Notes under the pieces: generated by a model
The model's database searches: none
Seen by the model: only the letters and a program-made list of their open reading frames with translations
Told to the model about the DNA's origin: nothing
Shown here: positions 27,335-38,764 of the stretch, one piece after another
Layout: each line of letters opens with the position of its first letter
Numbering within the stretch: the first letter of the stretch is position 1
Program-made: the position numbers and the translations under genes
NCBI RefSeq assembly: GCF_024137865.1
Contig: NZ_CP099960.1
Location: 1,488,001 to 1,552,000, forward strand
DNA from: Moraxella sp. FZFQ2102
GTDB taxonomy: Bacteria; Pseudomonadota; Gammaproteobacteria; Pseudomonadales; Moraxellaceae
Length of the DNA stretch: 64,000 nt
Reading direction: 5' to 3'

Positions 27335-27366
27335 AAAAATCCCAAGTTTAATGCTTGGGATTTTTT
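27335..27366 (+). terminator. Intrinsic terminator after kbp
   Basis: AAAAATCCCAAG (27335-27346) pairs with CTTGGGATTTTT (27354-27365) around a 7-base loop. The same stem sequence is used in the ssrA terminator at 50951-50986. Confidence 0.88.
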
Positions 27367-27442
27367 GCATCATGCGTTTAAACCATGCGCAATTTGCTTT
27401 ATATTTATTGTAAGATAAAAAATTAGGTAAGGAAACAAGATA

Positions 27443-28048
27443 ATGAATACCAAATTTGTATTGATTGCTGTGATGACGGTTGTTGTTATGACTGCTTGTA
27501 CGGCGCAAACCATTCAGTCGCCTGTGGTGAAAGATGGCACTAATCAAGCTCAAGATATAAATCCCCAAGAAGTAACTAGGCATCAAGTACAAACTGATAG
27601 CCTGTATTCTGTACAATTGGCAGATTTTCAAAATAATGCGGTGGGCTTATCGGAATATTTAAACGCCATCAATGACCCTGCTTATGTTGATATGCACTTA
27701 AAGCATGATCCGAAGCAAACAGTTGTGCTGTTTACCGATGCAAATACTGAGCGTCGGCAGATTTGGTTTGCAAATTTGCAGGATAAATTTGGCAAGCAAC
27801 TTGTGCTAAAGCAAGCGACTATTAGTAAGACTCAAGCAGATGGGGAATGGGCGCAGATTTCGACTATTTTCAATAAGCAGGGTATTGCAATGAATGGTGG
27901 TTATGACATTGAGACCGAGAGACATCAAGTGAGTGTGGATGCGGCAGATGCTGAGCGAGCGGCGCAGCTGTTAAAATCTCTGCCGTATTTTTCGCGCATT
28001 GATATTAAAGCAGGTGCTTTGGCAGTTTCGGAAATGGGCACACCCTAA
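27443..28048 (+). CDS. Hypothetical lipoprotein
   Basis: I do not recognise this family. The 201-residue product has a hydrophobic N-terminal segment followed by MTAC, a plausible lipobox with Cys19 as the lipidated residue, so it is probably anchored to a membrane facing the periplasm. The mature part is polar, with no cysteines or clear repeats. Its last bases overlap the 3' end of the convergent queG gene by 4 bases. Nothing in the context points to a function. Confidence 0.7.
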   Translation: MNTKFVLIAVMTVVVMTACTAQTIQSPVVKDGTNQAQDINPQEVTRHQVQTDSLYSVQLADFQNNAVGLSEYLNAINDPAYVDMHLKHDPKQTVVLFTDANTERRQIWFANLQDKFGKQLVLKQATISKTQADGEWAQISTIFNKQGIAMNGGYDIETERHQVSVDAADAERAAQLLKSLPYFSRIDIKAGALAVSEMGTP

Positions 28049-29196
28049 ATCACCAACAATTCTAGTTCATTTGCCGCCCAGTGAATATGCTCATCGAGCA
28101 TGGCGCTGATACCAAGGCGTGTGCGTAGGGCGGTGATAATGGCAGCGCGCGCATTGGTATCAGCAGGGCGGCTATTGCCAAGCGCGATGGCGGTATTGCG
28201 CAGAAGATTGAGATAGCCTGTGCGTCTTAGGGGCGAGCCTTCGGTCTTGGTCAGAAATTCTTCTTCGCTCCAATTCCATACTTGAAGTAGGGTAATATCA
28301 TCCAGTCCATGACGCGGCGCATAATCAGGCACGGTGCTGATTTTGGCATAGCGATTCCACGGGCAGATCAGCTGACAGTCATCACAGCCGAAGATGCGAT
28401 TGCCGATGGCTTTGCGGTATTTGACATTGATCGCGCCATCATGCTCAATGGTCAGGTAAGAAATGCACGCGCCAGCATCGAGTGTATGCGGTGCGATGAT
28501 CGCGCGCGTGGGGCAGATGTCGATGCAGGCTTGGCAGCTGCCGCAGTGTGATTTCACCTGTGTGGAGAGATTCGGCTCGGCAAGCTCAAGGCTGATAAAT
28601 AGCTCACCAAGATTAAAAAACGAACCTGCTTGTCGATTGATCAGCAAAGTATGCTTGCCTGTCCAGCCAAGCCCTGCATGATCAGCGATCGGACGCTCAA
28701 AGATCGGCGCTGAGTCGCTGAACGGTCGAAAGACAAAAGGCTTGTCTGTGCCGATGGACAGATGCGCCCAGTTGGGCAGTTCTTGCTCGATGGCGCGCGC
28801 CAATTTTTTCAGCTGCTGACGCACTGTCTTATGATAGTCGCGACCGCGCGCATAGCGGGCGATGATTGCATGATTGGGTCGCTCATTATCATCCACGCGG
28901 CGCGGCGATGGCAGCTCGTGCAAATAATCCATGCGCACACTGATGATGGTCTTAGCACCACCGACCAGCTTATGCGGATTGGCTCTAAGTTCGTGATTAT
29001 CCTGCATAAAATCCAGCGTGCCGTTCAAGCCCTGATCCAGCCATGCCCTAAGCGCGGCTGTCTGCTCGGCAAACAAGGGGTGATGCACACTTAAAAAACC
29101 GCAATCAGCAAAGCCAAGCTCGAATGCTTTATCCTTAATCCATGCGCGTACGGCAGCGACATCAGGCAGTGGCGTCATCTCAATGCGATTTTCCAT
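28045..29196 (-). CDS. queG: Epoxyqueuosine reductase
   Basis: QueG performs the last step of queuosine biosynthesis, reducing epoxyqueuosine in tRNA with a cobalamin and two 4Fe-4S clusters. The 383-residue product has both cluster motifs, CGSCQACIDICPTRAI and CDDCQLICPWN, and the upstream LGWTGKHTLLI segment. The frame is open to 29313, but the ATG at 29196 lies 4 bases after the stop of the preceding gene and gives the normal family length (E. coli 379), so it is preferred. A HEAT-like C-terminal part is present. Confidence 0.93.
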   Translation of the reverse strand: MENRIEMTPLPDVAAVRAWIKDKAFELGFADCGFLSVHHPLFAEQTAALRAWLDQGLNGTLDFMQDNHELRANPHKLVGGAKTIISVRMDYLHELPSPRRVDDNERPNHAIIARYARGRDYHKTVRQQLKKLARAIEQELPNWAHLSIGTDKPFVFRPFSDSAPIFERPIADHAGLGWTGKHTLLINRQAGSFFNLGELFISLELAEPNLSTQVKSHCGSCQACIDICPTRAIIAPHTLDAGACISYLTIEHDGAINVKYRKAIGNRIFGCDDCQLICPWNRYAKISTVPDYAPRHGLDDITLLQVWNWSEEEFLTKTEGSPLRRTGYLNLLRNTAIALGNSRPADTNARAAIITALRTRLGISAMLDEHIHWAANELELLVI

Positions 29197-29200
29197 AGTA

Positions 29201-29554
29201 CTAGCCACGGCACTGCTCGGCAAGTAAGGCGCGGATTTGTGCTTGGTGGGCGGCGACTTGTGCATCATCAAGCTTGATTTTGAGGCCATCTGGGGTGATT
29301 TCGTGGATGACACCGCCTGCGGATAATACTGCCAAATTCTCGGTCAGTTGCTTGCATTCGGCGGTGGAATTGGCGGTATTGGCTGATTTGGTCGGGGCGC
29401 TGGCATAAAAAACCGCCACAGGCTCAAAGCCGCGACCCACAGGCGGCGTCTGGCTATAGACGATCTCGCCGCCTTGTCCGATAGATTTATACACCATCGG
29501 CGCTGCCAGTGCAGGCGCGGTCGCGAGCATCAAGCCAAACAAGAAAAATCGCAT
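29201..29554 (-). CDS. DUF4124-type periplasmic protein
   Basis: A 117-residue product with a clear signal peptide (MRFFLFGLMLATAPALAAP, cleavage likely after ALA). The mature start VYKSIGQGGEIVYSQTPP matches the DUF4124 pattern, in which a short beta-rich segment of unknown function is followed by a variable tail. The upstream ATG at 29575 adds seven residues before the charged start of the signal and is less likely. It lies 4 bases before queG and probably shares its transcript. Function is unknown. Confidence 0.7.
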   Translation of the reverse strand: MRFFLFGLMLATAPALAAPMVYKSIGQGGEIVYSQTPPVGRGFEPVAVFYASAPTKSANTANSTAECKQLTENLAVLSAGGVIHEITPDGLKIKLDDAQVAAHQAQIRALLAEQCRG

Positions 29555-29576
29555 AAACCACCAATTGATCATCAAT

Positions 29577-30047
29577 AATTGGGCTATTTTATCATATCAA
29601 GGATTGGTGGGTGCAAACTTTATCATACAAATCCGCAAGACTATCATAAGCCTAAAGATAACCAAAACTTATGATTGAATGAAAAAATTTTCTATGAATT
29701 AAACGGGTGGATTTGACAAAAAGCACTTGGCAAGTGATCGTTTTTCGGTTAAGATAGACAGTATTGTTTTTGATAGGGTGAAAACAAACCGCCTTATCAT
29801 GAAGTCGGCGTAGGTATTTTATCAGATACTGCGTTTGTGCGATTGGTGCCATCGGATTACCGTTTGATGACGCAAGATTGTACATTGCACTAGGACTTAT
29901 CGGTCTGCAAGACACAAGAAATCTTCTCTCATCCTTTCTTGTTTTGGCAGCTTATGTTGTCATCTTGCCTACAAGTTCATCTGCACGCAGAGCTATTTTA
30001 TCTCGCCATTCGTCTGCACATTGCCAATTGGCAAAAGGATGTAACTT
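29577..30047. other. Long spacer upstream of ilvI
   Basis: 471 bases without a credible gene. A TTGACA at 29713-29718 has no well-spaced -10 box. I looked for a leader peptide rich in Ile, Leu or Val codons with an attenuator hairpin before ilvI and saw none that I could support. A palindromic TTGCCAATTGGCAA at 30021-30034 lies just before the ilvI start. Confidence 0.5.
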
Positions 30048-31853
30048 ATGACGCAAACTACCCAAAAAGATGCAACCGCGCAGTTCCATGATGCCCAAGA
30101 ACGCTTGGCGCGTGGCGAAACTGTGATGATGTCAGGTGGCGAAATGTTGGTTCAAGCCTTGATTGATGAAGGTGTTGAGTACATTTTCGGTTATCCTGGT
30201 GGTGCGGTACTGCACATTTATGATGCCTTATTTAAACAAGATAAAATCGAACATATCCTAGTTCGTCACGAGCAAGCAGCAGGTCATATGGCAGATGCTT
30301 ATAGCCGTACAACGGGCAAAACAGGCGTGGTGCTGGCGACTTCTGGTCCTGGTGCGACCAATACCGTGACCGCGATTGCCACCGCTTATATGGACTCAAT
30401 CCCGATGGTCATCTTGGCAGGTCAGGTACCGACAACGCTGATCGGTGATGATGCATTCCAAGAATGTGACATGGTGGGTATCTCGCGTCCGATCGTCAAA
30501 CACAGCTTCCAAGTGCGCAGCGCCGAAGAAATCCCTGCAGTGATCAAAAAAGCCTTCTATATCGCAGGCTCAGGTCGCCCAGGTCCTGTGGTGGTCGATA
30601 TTCCAAAAGACATGACCAACCCGAGCGATAAATTTGCTTATCATATGCCTGAGACGGTGTCGATGCGTTCATATCAGCCGACGCACAAAGGGCATAGTGG
30701 TCAGATCAAAAAAGCCATCGAAACGCTACTGGCTGCCAAGCGTCCAGTGCTGTATTCAGGTGGCGGTGTGATTCTTGGCAATGCCAGCGATGAGCTGCGC
30801 CAATTGGCAGATCTATTAAAACTGCCAGTGACCAATACTTTGATGGGCTTGGGTGCTTATCCTGGTTCGGGCGAGCAGTTCATCGGTATGCTGGGTATGC
30901 ATGGCACTTATGAAGCCAACATGACCATGCACCATGCGGATGTGATTTTGGCGATTGGTGCACGCTTTGATGACCGTGTCACCAACAATGTCAAAAAATT
31001 CTGCCCAAATGCAACCGTCATTCATATTGATGTCGATCCTGCCAGTATCTCAAAAACCATCACCGCACACATCCCTATCGTTGGTGATGTCAAGCTTGTA
31101 TTGACTGAGATGTTAGCTCAGCTTGCTGAGACTGATAAGCGCATCGATGAACACGCGCTCAATGACTGGTGGCAACAAATCAACGAATGGCGTAAGCGCC
31201 ACGGTCTGCGCTATGATGAAGACGACATGAGTGCTGAGATCCACGCCATCAAGCCGCAGCATGTGGTAGAGACGCTGTACAAGCTGACCAATGGTCAAGC
31301 GATCATCACATCCGATGTCGGTCAGCACCAAATGTTCGCCGCTTTGTATTATAAATATGATGAGCCGCGCCAATGGCTGAACTCAGGCGGTCTGGGCACG
31401 ATGGGTGTGGGCTTGCCGTATGCAATGGCAGCCAAGCTTGCTCGTCCCGAAAAGACTGTCGTCTGTATCACGGGTGAAGGCTCGATTCAGATGAATATCC
31501 AAGAGCTGTCAACCTGCTTACAGTACAATCTACCTGTAAAAATCCTAAACCTAAACAACGCTCAACTGGGTATGGTCAAGCAGTGGCAAGATATGCTATA
31601 CGAAGCACGCCATGCACAGTCGTATATGAAGTCATTGCCTGATTTTGTGAAGCTTGCCGAAAGCTATGGGCATAAAGGCGTAAAAATCACCAATCCTGCG
31701 ACAATGGAAGAAGAGCTGGCAGCAGCGTTGGCGATGGAAGATAAGCTGGTATTCATCGATGTCTATGTGGATAAGAGCGAACACGTCTATCCGATGCAAG
31801 TGGCAGGTCAGTCAATGCGTGATATGTGGCTATCAAAAGGGGAGCGTACCTAA
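30048..31853 (+). CDS. ilvI: Acetolactate synthase large subunit
   Basis: The large subunit condenses two pyruvates (or pyruvate and 2-oxobutyrate) in valine, leucine and isoleucine synthesis, using ThDP, Mg and FAD. The 601-residue product has [15 protein letters not shown] and the catalytic Glu in [15 protein letters not shown]. The ThDP/Mg motif reads GEGS instead of the common GDGS and is followed by NLNN. The first ~20 residues are an extension relative to E. coli IlvI. Its stop overlaps the ilvH start by one base. Confidence 0.95.
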   Translation: MTQTTQKDATAQFHDAQERLARGETVMMSGGEMLVQALIDEGVEYIFGYPGGAVLHIYDALFKQDKIEHILVRHEQAAGHMADAYSRTTGKTGVVLATSGPGATNTVTAIATAYMDSIPMVILAGQVPTTLIGDDAFQECDMVGISRPIVKHSFQVRSAEEIPAVIKKAFYIAGSGRPGPVVVDIPKDMTNPSDKFAYHMPETVSMRSYQPTHKGHSGQIKKAIETLLAAKRPVLYSGGGVILGNASDELRQLADLLKLPVTNTLMGLGAYPGSGEQFIGMLGMHGTYEANMTMHHADVILAIGARFDDRVTNNVKKFCPNATVIHIDVDPASISKTITAHIPIVGDVKLVLTEMLAQLAETDKRIDEHALNDWWQQINEWRKRHGLRYDEDDMSAEIHAIKPQHVVETLYKLTNGQAIITSDVGQHQMFAALYYKYDEPRQWLNSGGLGTMGVGLPYAMAAKLARPEKTVVCITGEGSIQMNIQELSTCLQYNLPVKILNLNNAQLGMVKQWQDMLYEARHAQSYMKSLPDFVKLAESYGHKGVKITNPATMEEELAAALAMEDKLVFIDVYVDKSEHVYPMQVAGQSMRDMWLSKGERT

Positions 31854-32368
31854 TGTCAAATCAAGTCCATAAACATCTGATTTCTGTATTGATGGAAAAC
31901 GAAGCAGGGTCGCTATCTCGTGTGGTTGGTCTGTTTTCACAGCGTGGCTACAACATTGATACGCTCAATGTCGCCGCAACCGATGATCCGACGATTTCTC
32001 GTTTGACGCTGACGACCATCACCACCAATGATAAGATTGAGCAAATCACCAAGCAGCTACATAAGCTCATTGAAGTGGTCAAGGTGCAAAATCTGTCTGA
32101 AATCAGTGGCGGTAGCCAAATCGAGCGTGAGCTGATGCTGATCAAAGTGCGTGCCACAGGCTCACACCGTGAAGAAGTCAAGCGTACGGCAGATATTTTC
32201 CGTGCTCAAATCGTCGATGTCACTCCAAATCTGTACACCATCTTGATCACTGGTGATGCTGGTAAGCTTGACGGCTTTATCGATGTCATTGGCCGTGATC
32301 GTATCCTAGAAGTGGTACGCTCAGGCGTGATTGGTATCGCTCGTGGTGAGAAGACATTGAGTTTGTAA
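31853..32368 (+). CDS. ilvH: Acetolactate synthase small (regulatory) subunit
   Basis: IlvH activates the large subunit and confers feedback inhibition by valine. The 171-residue product has an N-terminal ACT domain (HLISVLMENEAGSLSRVVGL, about residues 6-25) and a second regulatory domain. The frame is open from 31826, but the ATG at 31853 follows the GGGGAG ribosome-binding site and overlaps the ilvI stop codon, the usual arrangement. Confidence 0.96.
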   Translation: MSNQVHKHLISVLMENEAGSLSRVVGLFSQRGYNIDTLNVAATDDPTISRLTLTTITTNDKIEQITKQLHKLIEVVKVQNLSEISGGSQIERELMLIKVRATGSHREEVKRTADIFRAQIVDVTPNLYTILITGDAGKLDGFIDVIGRDRILEVVRSGVIGIARGEKTLSL

Positions 32369-32379
32369 TTGGTGATGTT

Positions 32380-32874
32380 ATGAAAAAATTTCTAGCAATT
32401 GCACTCTTGGGCTTTGGATTAGCAGCATCTGGTAGTGCTTTGGCTGGTGCAGCCCAGATGTTTGGCAAAACCACTTGCTATGTCTTTAGTAATGGTAAAT
32501 TACAAAGCAAAGCACAATGCCAAATGTATAAAGAAGAAGGTGCCAATTCAGTTTATCCAACTTATGGTTTTGATAATTATAAGGTGAAAACGCCAAAGCA
32601 TGGTGTGATTTCTGTCATTAATAGCACTTCTTGTGAGCGTGAAAATTGGTGTGAAAGCGAACATACCATCAATGGTAAGAATGCAACTTCTCAATATCGT
32701 GCAGCAACTAAAGGTTATAAAATTTTGACCGAAGATCAAGCATTCAAGACTAAAGGTGCATTGATTTGTGATAAGACAAACAATGGCAAGCTTGAAATTT
32801 GCACACCAATTGAGAAAAAAGGTCTGAGTATGGGCTTTGATTTCGACAGCCTGCCAAGTTGGACCGAAAACTAA
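32380..32874 (+). CDS. Secreted protein of unknown family inside the ilv cluster
   Basis: I do not recognise this family. The 164-residue product has a signal peptide (MKKFLAIALLGFGLAASGSA, cleavage near LAG) and a lysine-rich mature part with seven cysteines, among them CERENWC, so disulfides are likely after export. It starts 11 bases after ilvH and ends 58 bases before ilvC on the same strand. No link to amino acid synthesis can be seen, so it may simply have been inserted into the operon. Confidence 0.75.
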   Translation: MKKFLAIALLGFGLAASGSALAGAAQMFGKTTCYVFSNGKLQSKAQCQMYKEEGANSVYPTYGFDNYKVKTPKHGVISVINSTSCERENWCESEHTINGKNATSQYRAATKGYKILTEDQAFKTKGALICDKTNNGKLEICTPIEKKGLSMGFDFDSLPSWTEN

Positions 32875-32917
32875 TTAACTTTAACCAACTCGTTTTAGAT
32901 TTGAAAACGATTTTTAA

Positions 32918-33955
<1,038 letters not shown>

Positions 33956-33982
33956 TACTTTTAGTATTTGGTATAGTTTCGG

Positions 33983-34014
33983 CAACCGTAAGGATTTTTC
34001 CTTGCGGTTGTTTT
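33983..34014 (+). terminator. Intrinsic terminator after ilvC
   Basis: CAACCGTAAGG (33983-33993) pairs with CCTTGCGGTTG (34000-34010) with one mismatch, followed by TTTT. Confidence 0.85.
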
Positions 34015-34093
34015 GTTTTGGGATTTTGTCTGATAAACCAGGCGTGAATTTATGCTACAATAATCACTAATAATACCTTAGCAAGGAAAATCC

Positions 34094-34822
34094 ATGGCAA
34101 AACGATCTAATGCACAAGCCAAAACCAAAGCCAAAACGCAAGCTGACGCACAAGCCGATGTGCAAAACCAAAGCACACATGATGCGCCTAGCGATACAGC
34201 GGCACAATTTCACTTTAGCCAAGATTGGTTCAGCTCCATGCAGTCCAATTTCGACTATATCTTTAATGATATCAAGCCGCGTCGAGTGCTTGAGATTGGT
34301 GCTTTTGAAGGGCGTTCGACTTGCTATTTCATCGAAAAATGCGCAAGCTTTCACGATGAAGGCGTGGAGATTGTCAGTATCGATACTTGGCAAGGCGGTC
34401 AGGAGCATGGCGATATTGACATGAATGCGGCAGAAGCGGCGTATATGCACAATGTGCAGCTGCAGGTGAATCGCTTCAGTGGCGTGACAGTCACCAAGAT
34501 CAAATCCGATTCGCACTCGGCGATGATTAAGCTTTTGGCTGATGGGCAGGCGGGCAGTTTTGATTTTATTTATGTCGATGGCTCGCACGAAGCACCGGAT
34601 GTACTGTTTGACGCATTATTGGCGCATCGTTTGGTGAAAGTGGATGGTGTAATTGGCTTTGATGATTATCTGTGGTCGCCTGATACAGCGCCGAACCACA
34701 ACCATTATCTACTGGTCAAGCCGGCTGTGGATCATTATATCAATACTTATCAACAAAAAGTCCATGTGGTGCAGCGTTTGCCACATTTTTATCAATTATA
34801 TGTCATCAAATTATCAGATTAA
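34094..34822 (+). CDS. Class I SAM-dependent methyltransferase
   Basis: A 242-residue methyltransferase of the Methyltransf_24/TylF-like group; the acceptor is unknown. The SAM motif is [15 protein letters not shown] (about residues 60-74), followed by IVSIDTWQG and [15 protein letters not shown], which in relatives carries metal- or SAM-contacting acidic residues. The first ~40 residues are a low-complexity Ala/Gln/Lys/Asp stretch with repeats of [14 protein letters not shown] and are probably disordered. gor follows 11 bases downstream, so the two may be cotranscribed. Confidence 0.75.
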   Translation: MAKRSNAQAKTKAKTQADAQADVQNQSTHDAPSDTAAQFHFSQDWFSSMQSNFDYIFNDIKPRRVLEIGAFEGRSTCYFIEKCASFHDEGVEIVSIDTWQGGQEHGDIDMNAAEAAYMHNVQLQVNRFSGVTVTKIKSDSHSAMIKLLADGQAGSFDFIYVDGSHEAPDVLFDALLAHRLVKVDGVIGFDDYLWSPDTAPNHNHYLLVKPAVDHYINTYQQKVHVVQRLPHFYQLYVIKLSD

Positions 34823-34833
34823 GGAACATAACA

Positions 34834-36189
34834 ATGACTAAGCATTATGATTATATCGCCATCGGTGGCGGCAGCGGCGGTATCGCATCGATCAATCGCG
34901 CGGCAAGTTATGGCAAAAAATGCGCCATTATCGAAGCACGACACATCGGCGGTACTTGTGTGAATGTCGGCTGTGTACCGAAGAAAATCATGTGGCATGG
35001 TGCGCAATTGGCAGATGCGATCGCCAAGCATGCGCCTGATTATGGCTTTGATGTTACGGTTAATGGCTTTGATTTTGCAACTTTGGTCAAAAATCGACAA
35101 GCTTACATCGAGCGTGTGCATCAGTCTTATCAGCGCGGCTTTGATAATAATAAAGTGGAAGTGATCACAGGATTTGCCAAATTCATCGACAAAAACACTG
35201 TTGAAGTAAACGGCGAGCAGATCACCGCCGATCATATCTTGATCGCCACAGGCGGTCGCCCAAGTCGCCCTGACATCGAAGGTAGCGAGCTTGGCATTGA
35301 TTCGGATGGATTTTTTGAGCTGACAGCACTGCCTAAGCGCATTGCGGTGGTTGGTGCAGGCTATATCGCTGTTGAGCTGGCAGGTGTGGTCAATAGCCTT
35401 GGTGCAGATACGCAGCTTTTGGTGCGTGGTGATAAGCCGCTGCGTAATTTTGATGCTGATATTGTTGAGACCTTGGTCAAGGTGATGGATAAAGATGGCA
35501 TTGAGCTTGTGACGGCAGCATCGCCATCTAAGCTTAGCAAGAATGATGACGGCAACATCACCATCACACTTGCTGATGGTCGCACGATTGAGACGGACTG
35601 TGTGGTCTGGGCGATTGGGCGCGATCCTGCGACGGACGGCATTGGGCTTGACACTGTCGGCGTGGCGATGAATGACAAAGGGCAAATCATCGTCGATGAA
35701 TACCAAAATACCAACATCGATGGCATCTATGCGGTCGGTGATATTATCGCAGGCGGCATTGCGCTGACGCCTGTGGCGGTAGCGGCAGGTCGTCGTCTGT
35801 CTGAGCGACTGTTCAATAACAAACCAAATGAGAAGCTTGATTATCGCCTTGTGCCGACGGTGATGTTCAGCCATCCACCGATTGGGACGATCGGCATGAC
35901 CGAAGAACAGGCGGTGGCGTACTATGGCGCCGATCAGATCAAGGTCTATCATTCAAGCTTTACGCCAATGTACAGCGCGGTGACGCAGCATCGCGAGCCT
36001 TGCCGCATGAAGCTTGTGTGCCTAGGCAGTGATGAGAAAATCATCGGTCTGCATGGTATTGGCTTTGGGGTTGATGAGATGATTCAAGGCTTTGCGGTGG
36101 CGATCAAAATGGGTGCAACCAAGGCAGACTTTGATAATACCGTCGCCATCCATCCGACAGGCTCAGAAGAGTTTGTGACGATGCGATGA
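34834..36189 (+). CDS. gor: Glutathione reductase
   Basis: Gor uses NADPH to reduce glutathione disulfide. The 451-residue flavoprotein has the FAD-binding [17 protein letters not shown] near residue 9, the redox pair in [13 protein letters not shown] (about residues 40-52), the NADP-binding [13 protein letters not shown] and the C-terminal HPTGSEEFV with the catalytic His-Glu pair. Length equals that of E. coli Gor. Confidence 0.95.
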   Translation: MTKHYDYIAIGGGSGGIASINRAASYGKKCAIIEARHIGGTCVNVGCVPKKIMWHGAQLADAIAKHAPDYGFDVTVNGFDFATLVKNRQAYIERVHQSYQRGFDNNKVEVITGFAKFIDKNTVEVNGEQITADHILIATGGRPSRPDIEGSELGIDSDGFFELTALPKRIAVVGAGYIAVELAGVVNSLGADTQLLVRGDKPLRNFDADIVETLVKVMDKDGIELVTAASPSKLSKNDDGNITITLADGRTIETDCVVWAIGRDPATDGIGLDTVGVAMNDKGQIIVDEYQNTNIDGIYAVGDIIAGGIALTPVAVAAGRRLSERLFNNKPNEKLDYRLVPTVMFSHPPIGTIGMTEEQAVAYYGADQIKVYHSSFTPMYSAVTQHREPCRMKLVCLGSDEKIIGLHGIGFGVDEMIQGFAVAIKMGATKADFDNTVAIHPTGSEEFVTMR

Positions 36190-36213
36190 GTGTGTTGTTC
36201 ATTTAACACCAAT

Positions 36214-36254
36214 AAAAAATCAGCCATCATTGAAAAGATGATGGCTGATTTTTT
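36214..36254. terminator. Bidirectional terminator between gor and prc
   Basis: A perfect 17-base inverted repeat (36214-36230 and 36238-36254) with a 7-base loop, A-run on one side and T-run on the other. It lies between convergent genes and can stop transcripts from both. Confidence 0.92.
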
Positions 36255-36282
36255 ACGGCTGTTTTTTTATTGCCAAGCAAGC

Positions 36283-38487
36283 TTATTTGGCAGATTTAGC
36301 CTGTGCGGTTTGTGGTTTATCCGCATCAAACATTAGATGCGCTGCTTCTAGCACATAGGCTTCGCTCTCTGGCAGTTTCGGGCGTTCGTTCTCTTTCATT
36401 GCCGCGCGCTCTTCGGCGATGGCATCTAGGTTGGCTTGATAAGTGGACCAACTGGTGAACGGTGTTTCGCCCGTGGCTTGACGGCGTGCATTTTCGGCAG
36501 CCAAGGTCTGATCTTCGATGTCTTTTAGCTTAGCACGGCGTTTGTTTAAGCTGACTTCGGCAGGTTTTTTATCATCATCAAGTGCGCGGATGTCGTTGAG
36601 TTTATTTAGGAAAATAAACTGTGGATCATGTGCTTGGCGTGCTTGTGATTGCTCGTTCAAAGTCTCGATTAATGCTTGTGAATACTTACCTTCAGCGGTG
36701 TAGTTGGTCGATGCGATGGTATCCCAAGGTAGTGGGTTTTTGTATTCGCGTTCGCCAAATTCCATACCTTTATAGATATTGACCAGTTCGACATCAGGCA
36801 CGACGCCTTTGTTTTGGGTGCTGCCACCATTGACGCGGTAGAATTTGTTTTGGGTAATGGTCATTGAGCCTAATGCCAAATCATCGCGCTGTGCTTGTGC
36901 TGAGCCCTTACCTGTGGTGGTGCTACCGACGATCAGACCAAGTCCATAATCTTGAATAGCAGCAGCAAAAATCTCACTGGCAGATGCTGAGCCTAAGTTC
37001 ACAAGCACCGCCATATCGCCTTGGTACAGCTGCTTGCCGCCATCACCATCGCGATAGATACGCACATTGCCGCGGTTGTCACGGATCTGTACCAGTGGGC
37101 CTTCTTTGATGAAGAAGCCGAGCATTTTGGCGACTTCATCGAGTGAGCCGCCTGGATTGTTACGCAGATCGACAACCAGACCATCAATGCCTTGGGCAGT
37201 CATGTCTTTGAGTGCTTTTTCGGTGTCATTGCTAACGCTGCGGTATTGACTGGCGTCCAAGCCTTCACGGCGCGCTTGGAAGTTTAGATAAAACGATGGA
37301 ATCTCAAGCACGCCGACGCGTTTGTTCACCCCTTCATATGGCACTTCGATGATGCGATGCTGTACGCCCGATTCTTCTTGTTGGATGACATCGCGCGTGA
37401 GTGTCACGGTGCGCGCTTGTGAATCTGGGGTGTTGGGCTGTTTGACACGGATGGTAACATTGGTGCCGCGCTTACCACGGATCAAGGCGACAATCTCGCG
37501 CGTGGTATAGCCGACAGTATCGACCATCGCTTCACCATCTTGGGCGACGCCGATGATCAGATCGTTGGCACGCACTTGTCCAGACTTAGCAGCAGGGCCG
37601 CCATCGACTAGGCTGATGATGCGAATATAATCAGGATTTTTACGATCTGGGCGGATTGATACGCCAATGCCTTCAAGCTGTAGGCTGTTTTGGATCTGCA
37701 TATCTTGGGCTTGTACAGGCGCAAAATAATTACTGTGCGGATCATAGGTCAGCGTCGCCGAATCTAGGATATATTCCATGATTTCGTCATTTTTTAGTCG
37801 TTGAAGTTGCTCTTGTTGGCGCGTTAGGCGGTTAAGCAAAATCTCAGTTGGCGTGCGACTTTCTGCCTTGACCAAGTCTTGACCGCGCGACAGCTCAGGA
37901 TTGTCCAGATAAGCTTGGTCTTTGGCTTTGTCATCTTCTTGGCTGATGGTCAGATTGATCAGTGAATAGGTCAGCTGATTTTGCCAATAGGCGTGCTGCT
38001 CTTGCTTTGAGCCAAAGTGTGGCGCATCTTCGCGATCGATAACGATGCTTTGATCGGTATTCAGATTGATTGGTTTTGCCAAGAAGTTTTTGGCAAAGTC
38101 ATAATATTCATTTGAGCGCGTGCGATAGCGTTCAAAAATCTCAATCCCTGCACTCAGATCGCCACGCAGCAGACGCTGTGCATAGCTTGCGCCGTATTTG
38201 GCGGTGAATTCATCGATGTCTGATTGTAAAAATAGTGTATGATTTGGGTCAAGTTTATCAAAATACATCGTTAAGATTTTGTTGCCCATTTGCTCATCCA
38301 TGCGCTCATCCAAATAATGCGCGCGATCGAGCAAAATCCCAACTTGGCGTGCGGTGATGCGCTGTTCAGGTGATGGCGAAAAAGCGGCTTGATCGGCAGC
38401 ATTGGCAACGCCAGCGTAGCTTTGGGCGATGATGACGCCAGCGACTGCGGTTGCGATGCCAGAAAGTAGATATTGGCGCTTCGACAT
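36283..38487 (-). CDS. prc: Tail-specific carboxy-terminal protease
   Basis: Prc is a periplasmic serine protease that trims or degrades proteins from the C-terminus, including peptidoglycan hydrolases and penicillin-binding protein 3 in E. coli. The 734-residue product starts with a signal peptide (IATAVAGVIIAQSYAGVANA), has a PDZ domain at about residues 265-345 and the catalytic Ser/Lys dyad in GSASASEIFAAAIQDYG and TTGKGSAQ. The C-terminal DUF3340-type region completes it. It is somewhat longer than the 682-residue E. coli protein. Confidence 0.94.
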   Translation of the reverse strand: MSKRQYLLSGIATAVAGVIIAQSYAGVANAADQAAFSPSPEQRITARQVGILLDRAHYLDERMDEQMGNKILTMYFDKLDPNHTLFLQSDIDEFTAKYGASYAQRLLRGDLSAGIEIFERYRTRSNEYYDFAKNFLAKPINLNTDQSIVIDREDAPHFGSKQEQHAYWQNQLTYSLINLTISQEDDKAKDQAYLDNPELSRGQDLVKAESRTPTEILLNRLTRQQEQLQRLKNDEIMEYILDSATLTYDPHSNYFAPVQAQDMQIQNSLQLEGIGVSIRPDRKNPDYIRIISLVDGGPAAKSGQVRANDLIIGVAQDGEAMVDTVGYTTREIVALIRGKRGTNVTIRVKQPNTPDSQARTVTLTRDVIQQEESGVQHRIIEVPYEGVNKRVGVLEIPSFYLNFQARREGLDASQYRSVSNDTEKALKDMTAQGIDGLVVDLRNNPGGSLDEVAKMLGFFIKEGPLVQIRDNRGNVRIYRDGDGGKQLYQGDMAVLVNLGSASASEIFAAAIQDYGLGLIVGSTTTGKGSAQAQRDDLALGSMTITQNKFYRVNGGSTQNKGVVPDVELVNIYKGMEFGEREYKNPLPWDTIASTNYTAEGKYSQALIETLNEQSQARQAHDPQFIFLNKLNDIRALDDDKKPAEVSLNKRRAKLKDIEDQTLAAENARRQATGETPFTSWSTYQANLDAIAEERAAMKENERPKLPESEAYVLEAAHLMFDADKPQTAQAKSAK

Positions 38488-38764
38488 GGGTAATCCTTAT
38501 TTGAATACTTATTCAAGATCATGGTGATAAAAATAATAGATGTATCTTATCACAAAAATCCCAAGAATTTTTTGCATAAGTGATGGTTTTTGTAGAAACT
38601 GCCTAAGATGGCGTTACATTGGGGTAAATTTTTGGGCTTTGGGTGAGAATTGGGTAAGGATTTTGTTTACCAACTGATGACAATTTAATGGCGGATAGGC
38701 GTGCTATTTTGGGCGGTTTCGTGGCATAATAGCGGATATTTTGATGATTATTAAAGGTGAATGT

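Noticed and set aside
29197..29313. 39-codon N-terminal extension of queG
   Set aside because: It would overlap the end of the upstream DUF4124-type gene by over 100 bases; the ATG at 29196 gives the usual QueG length.
29577..30047. Branched-chain leader peptide and attenuator before ilvI
   Set aside because: I searched for a short frame rich in Ile/Leu/Val codons followed by a terminator hairpin and found none that is convincing.
34819..35952. Long open frame on the minus strand opposite gor (377 codons)
   Set aside because: It lies entirely antisense to a clear glutathione reductase gene, its product is rich in His, Arg, Cys and Ile in an unnatural pattern, and it matches no family I know.
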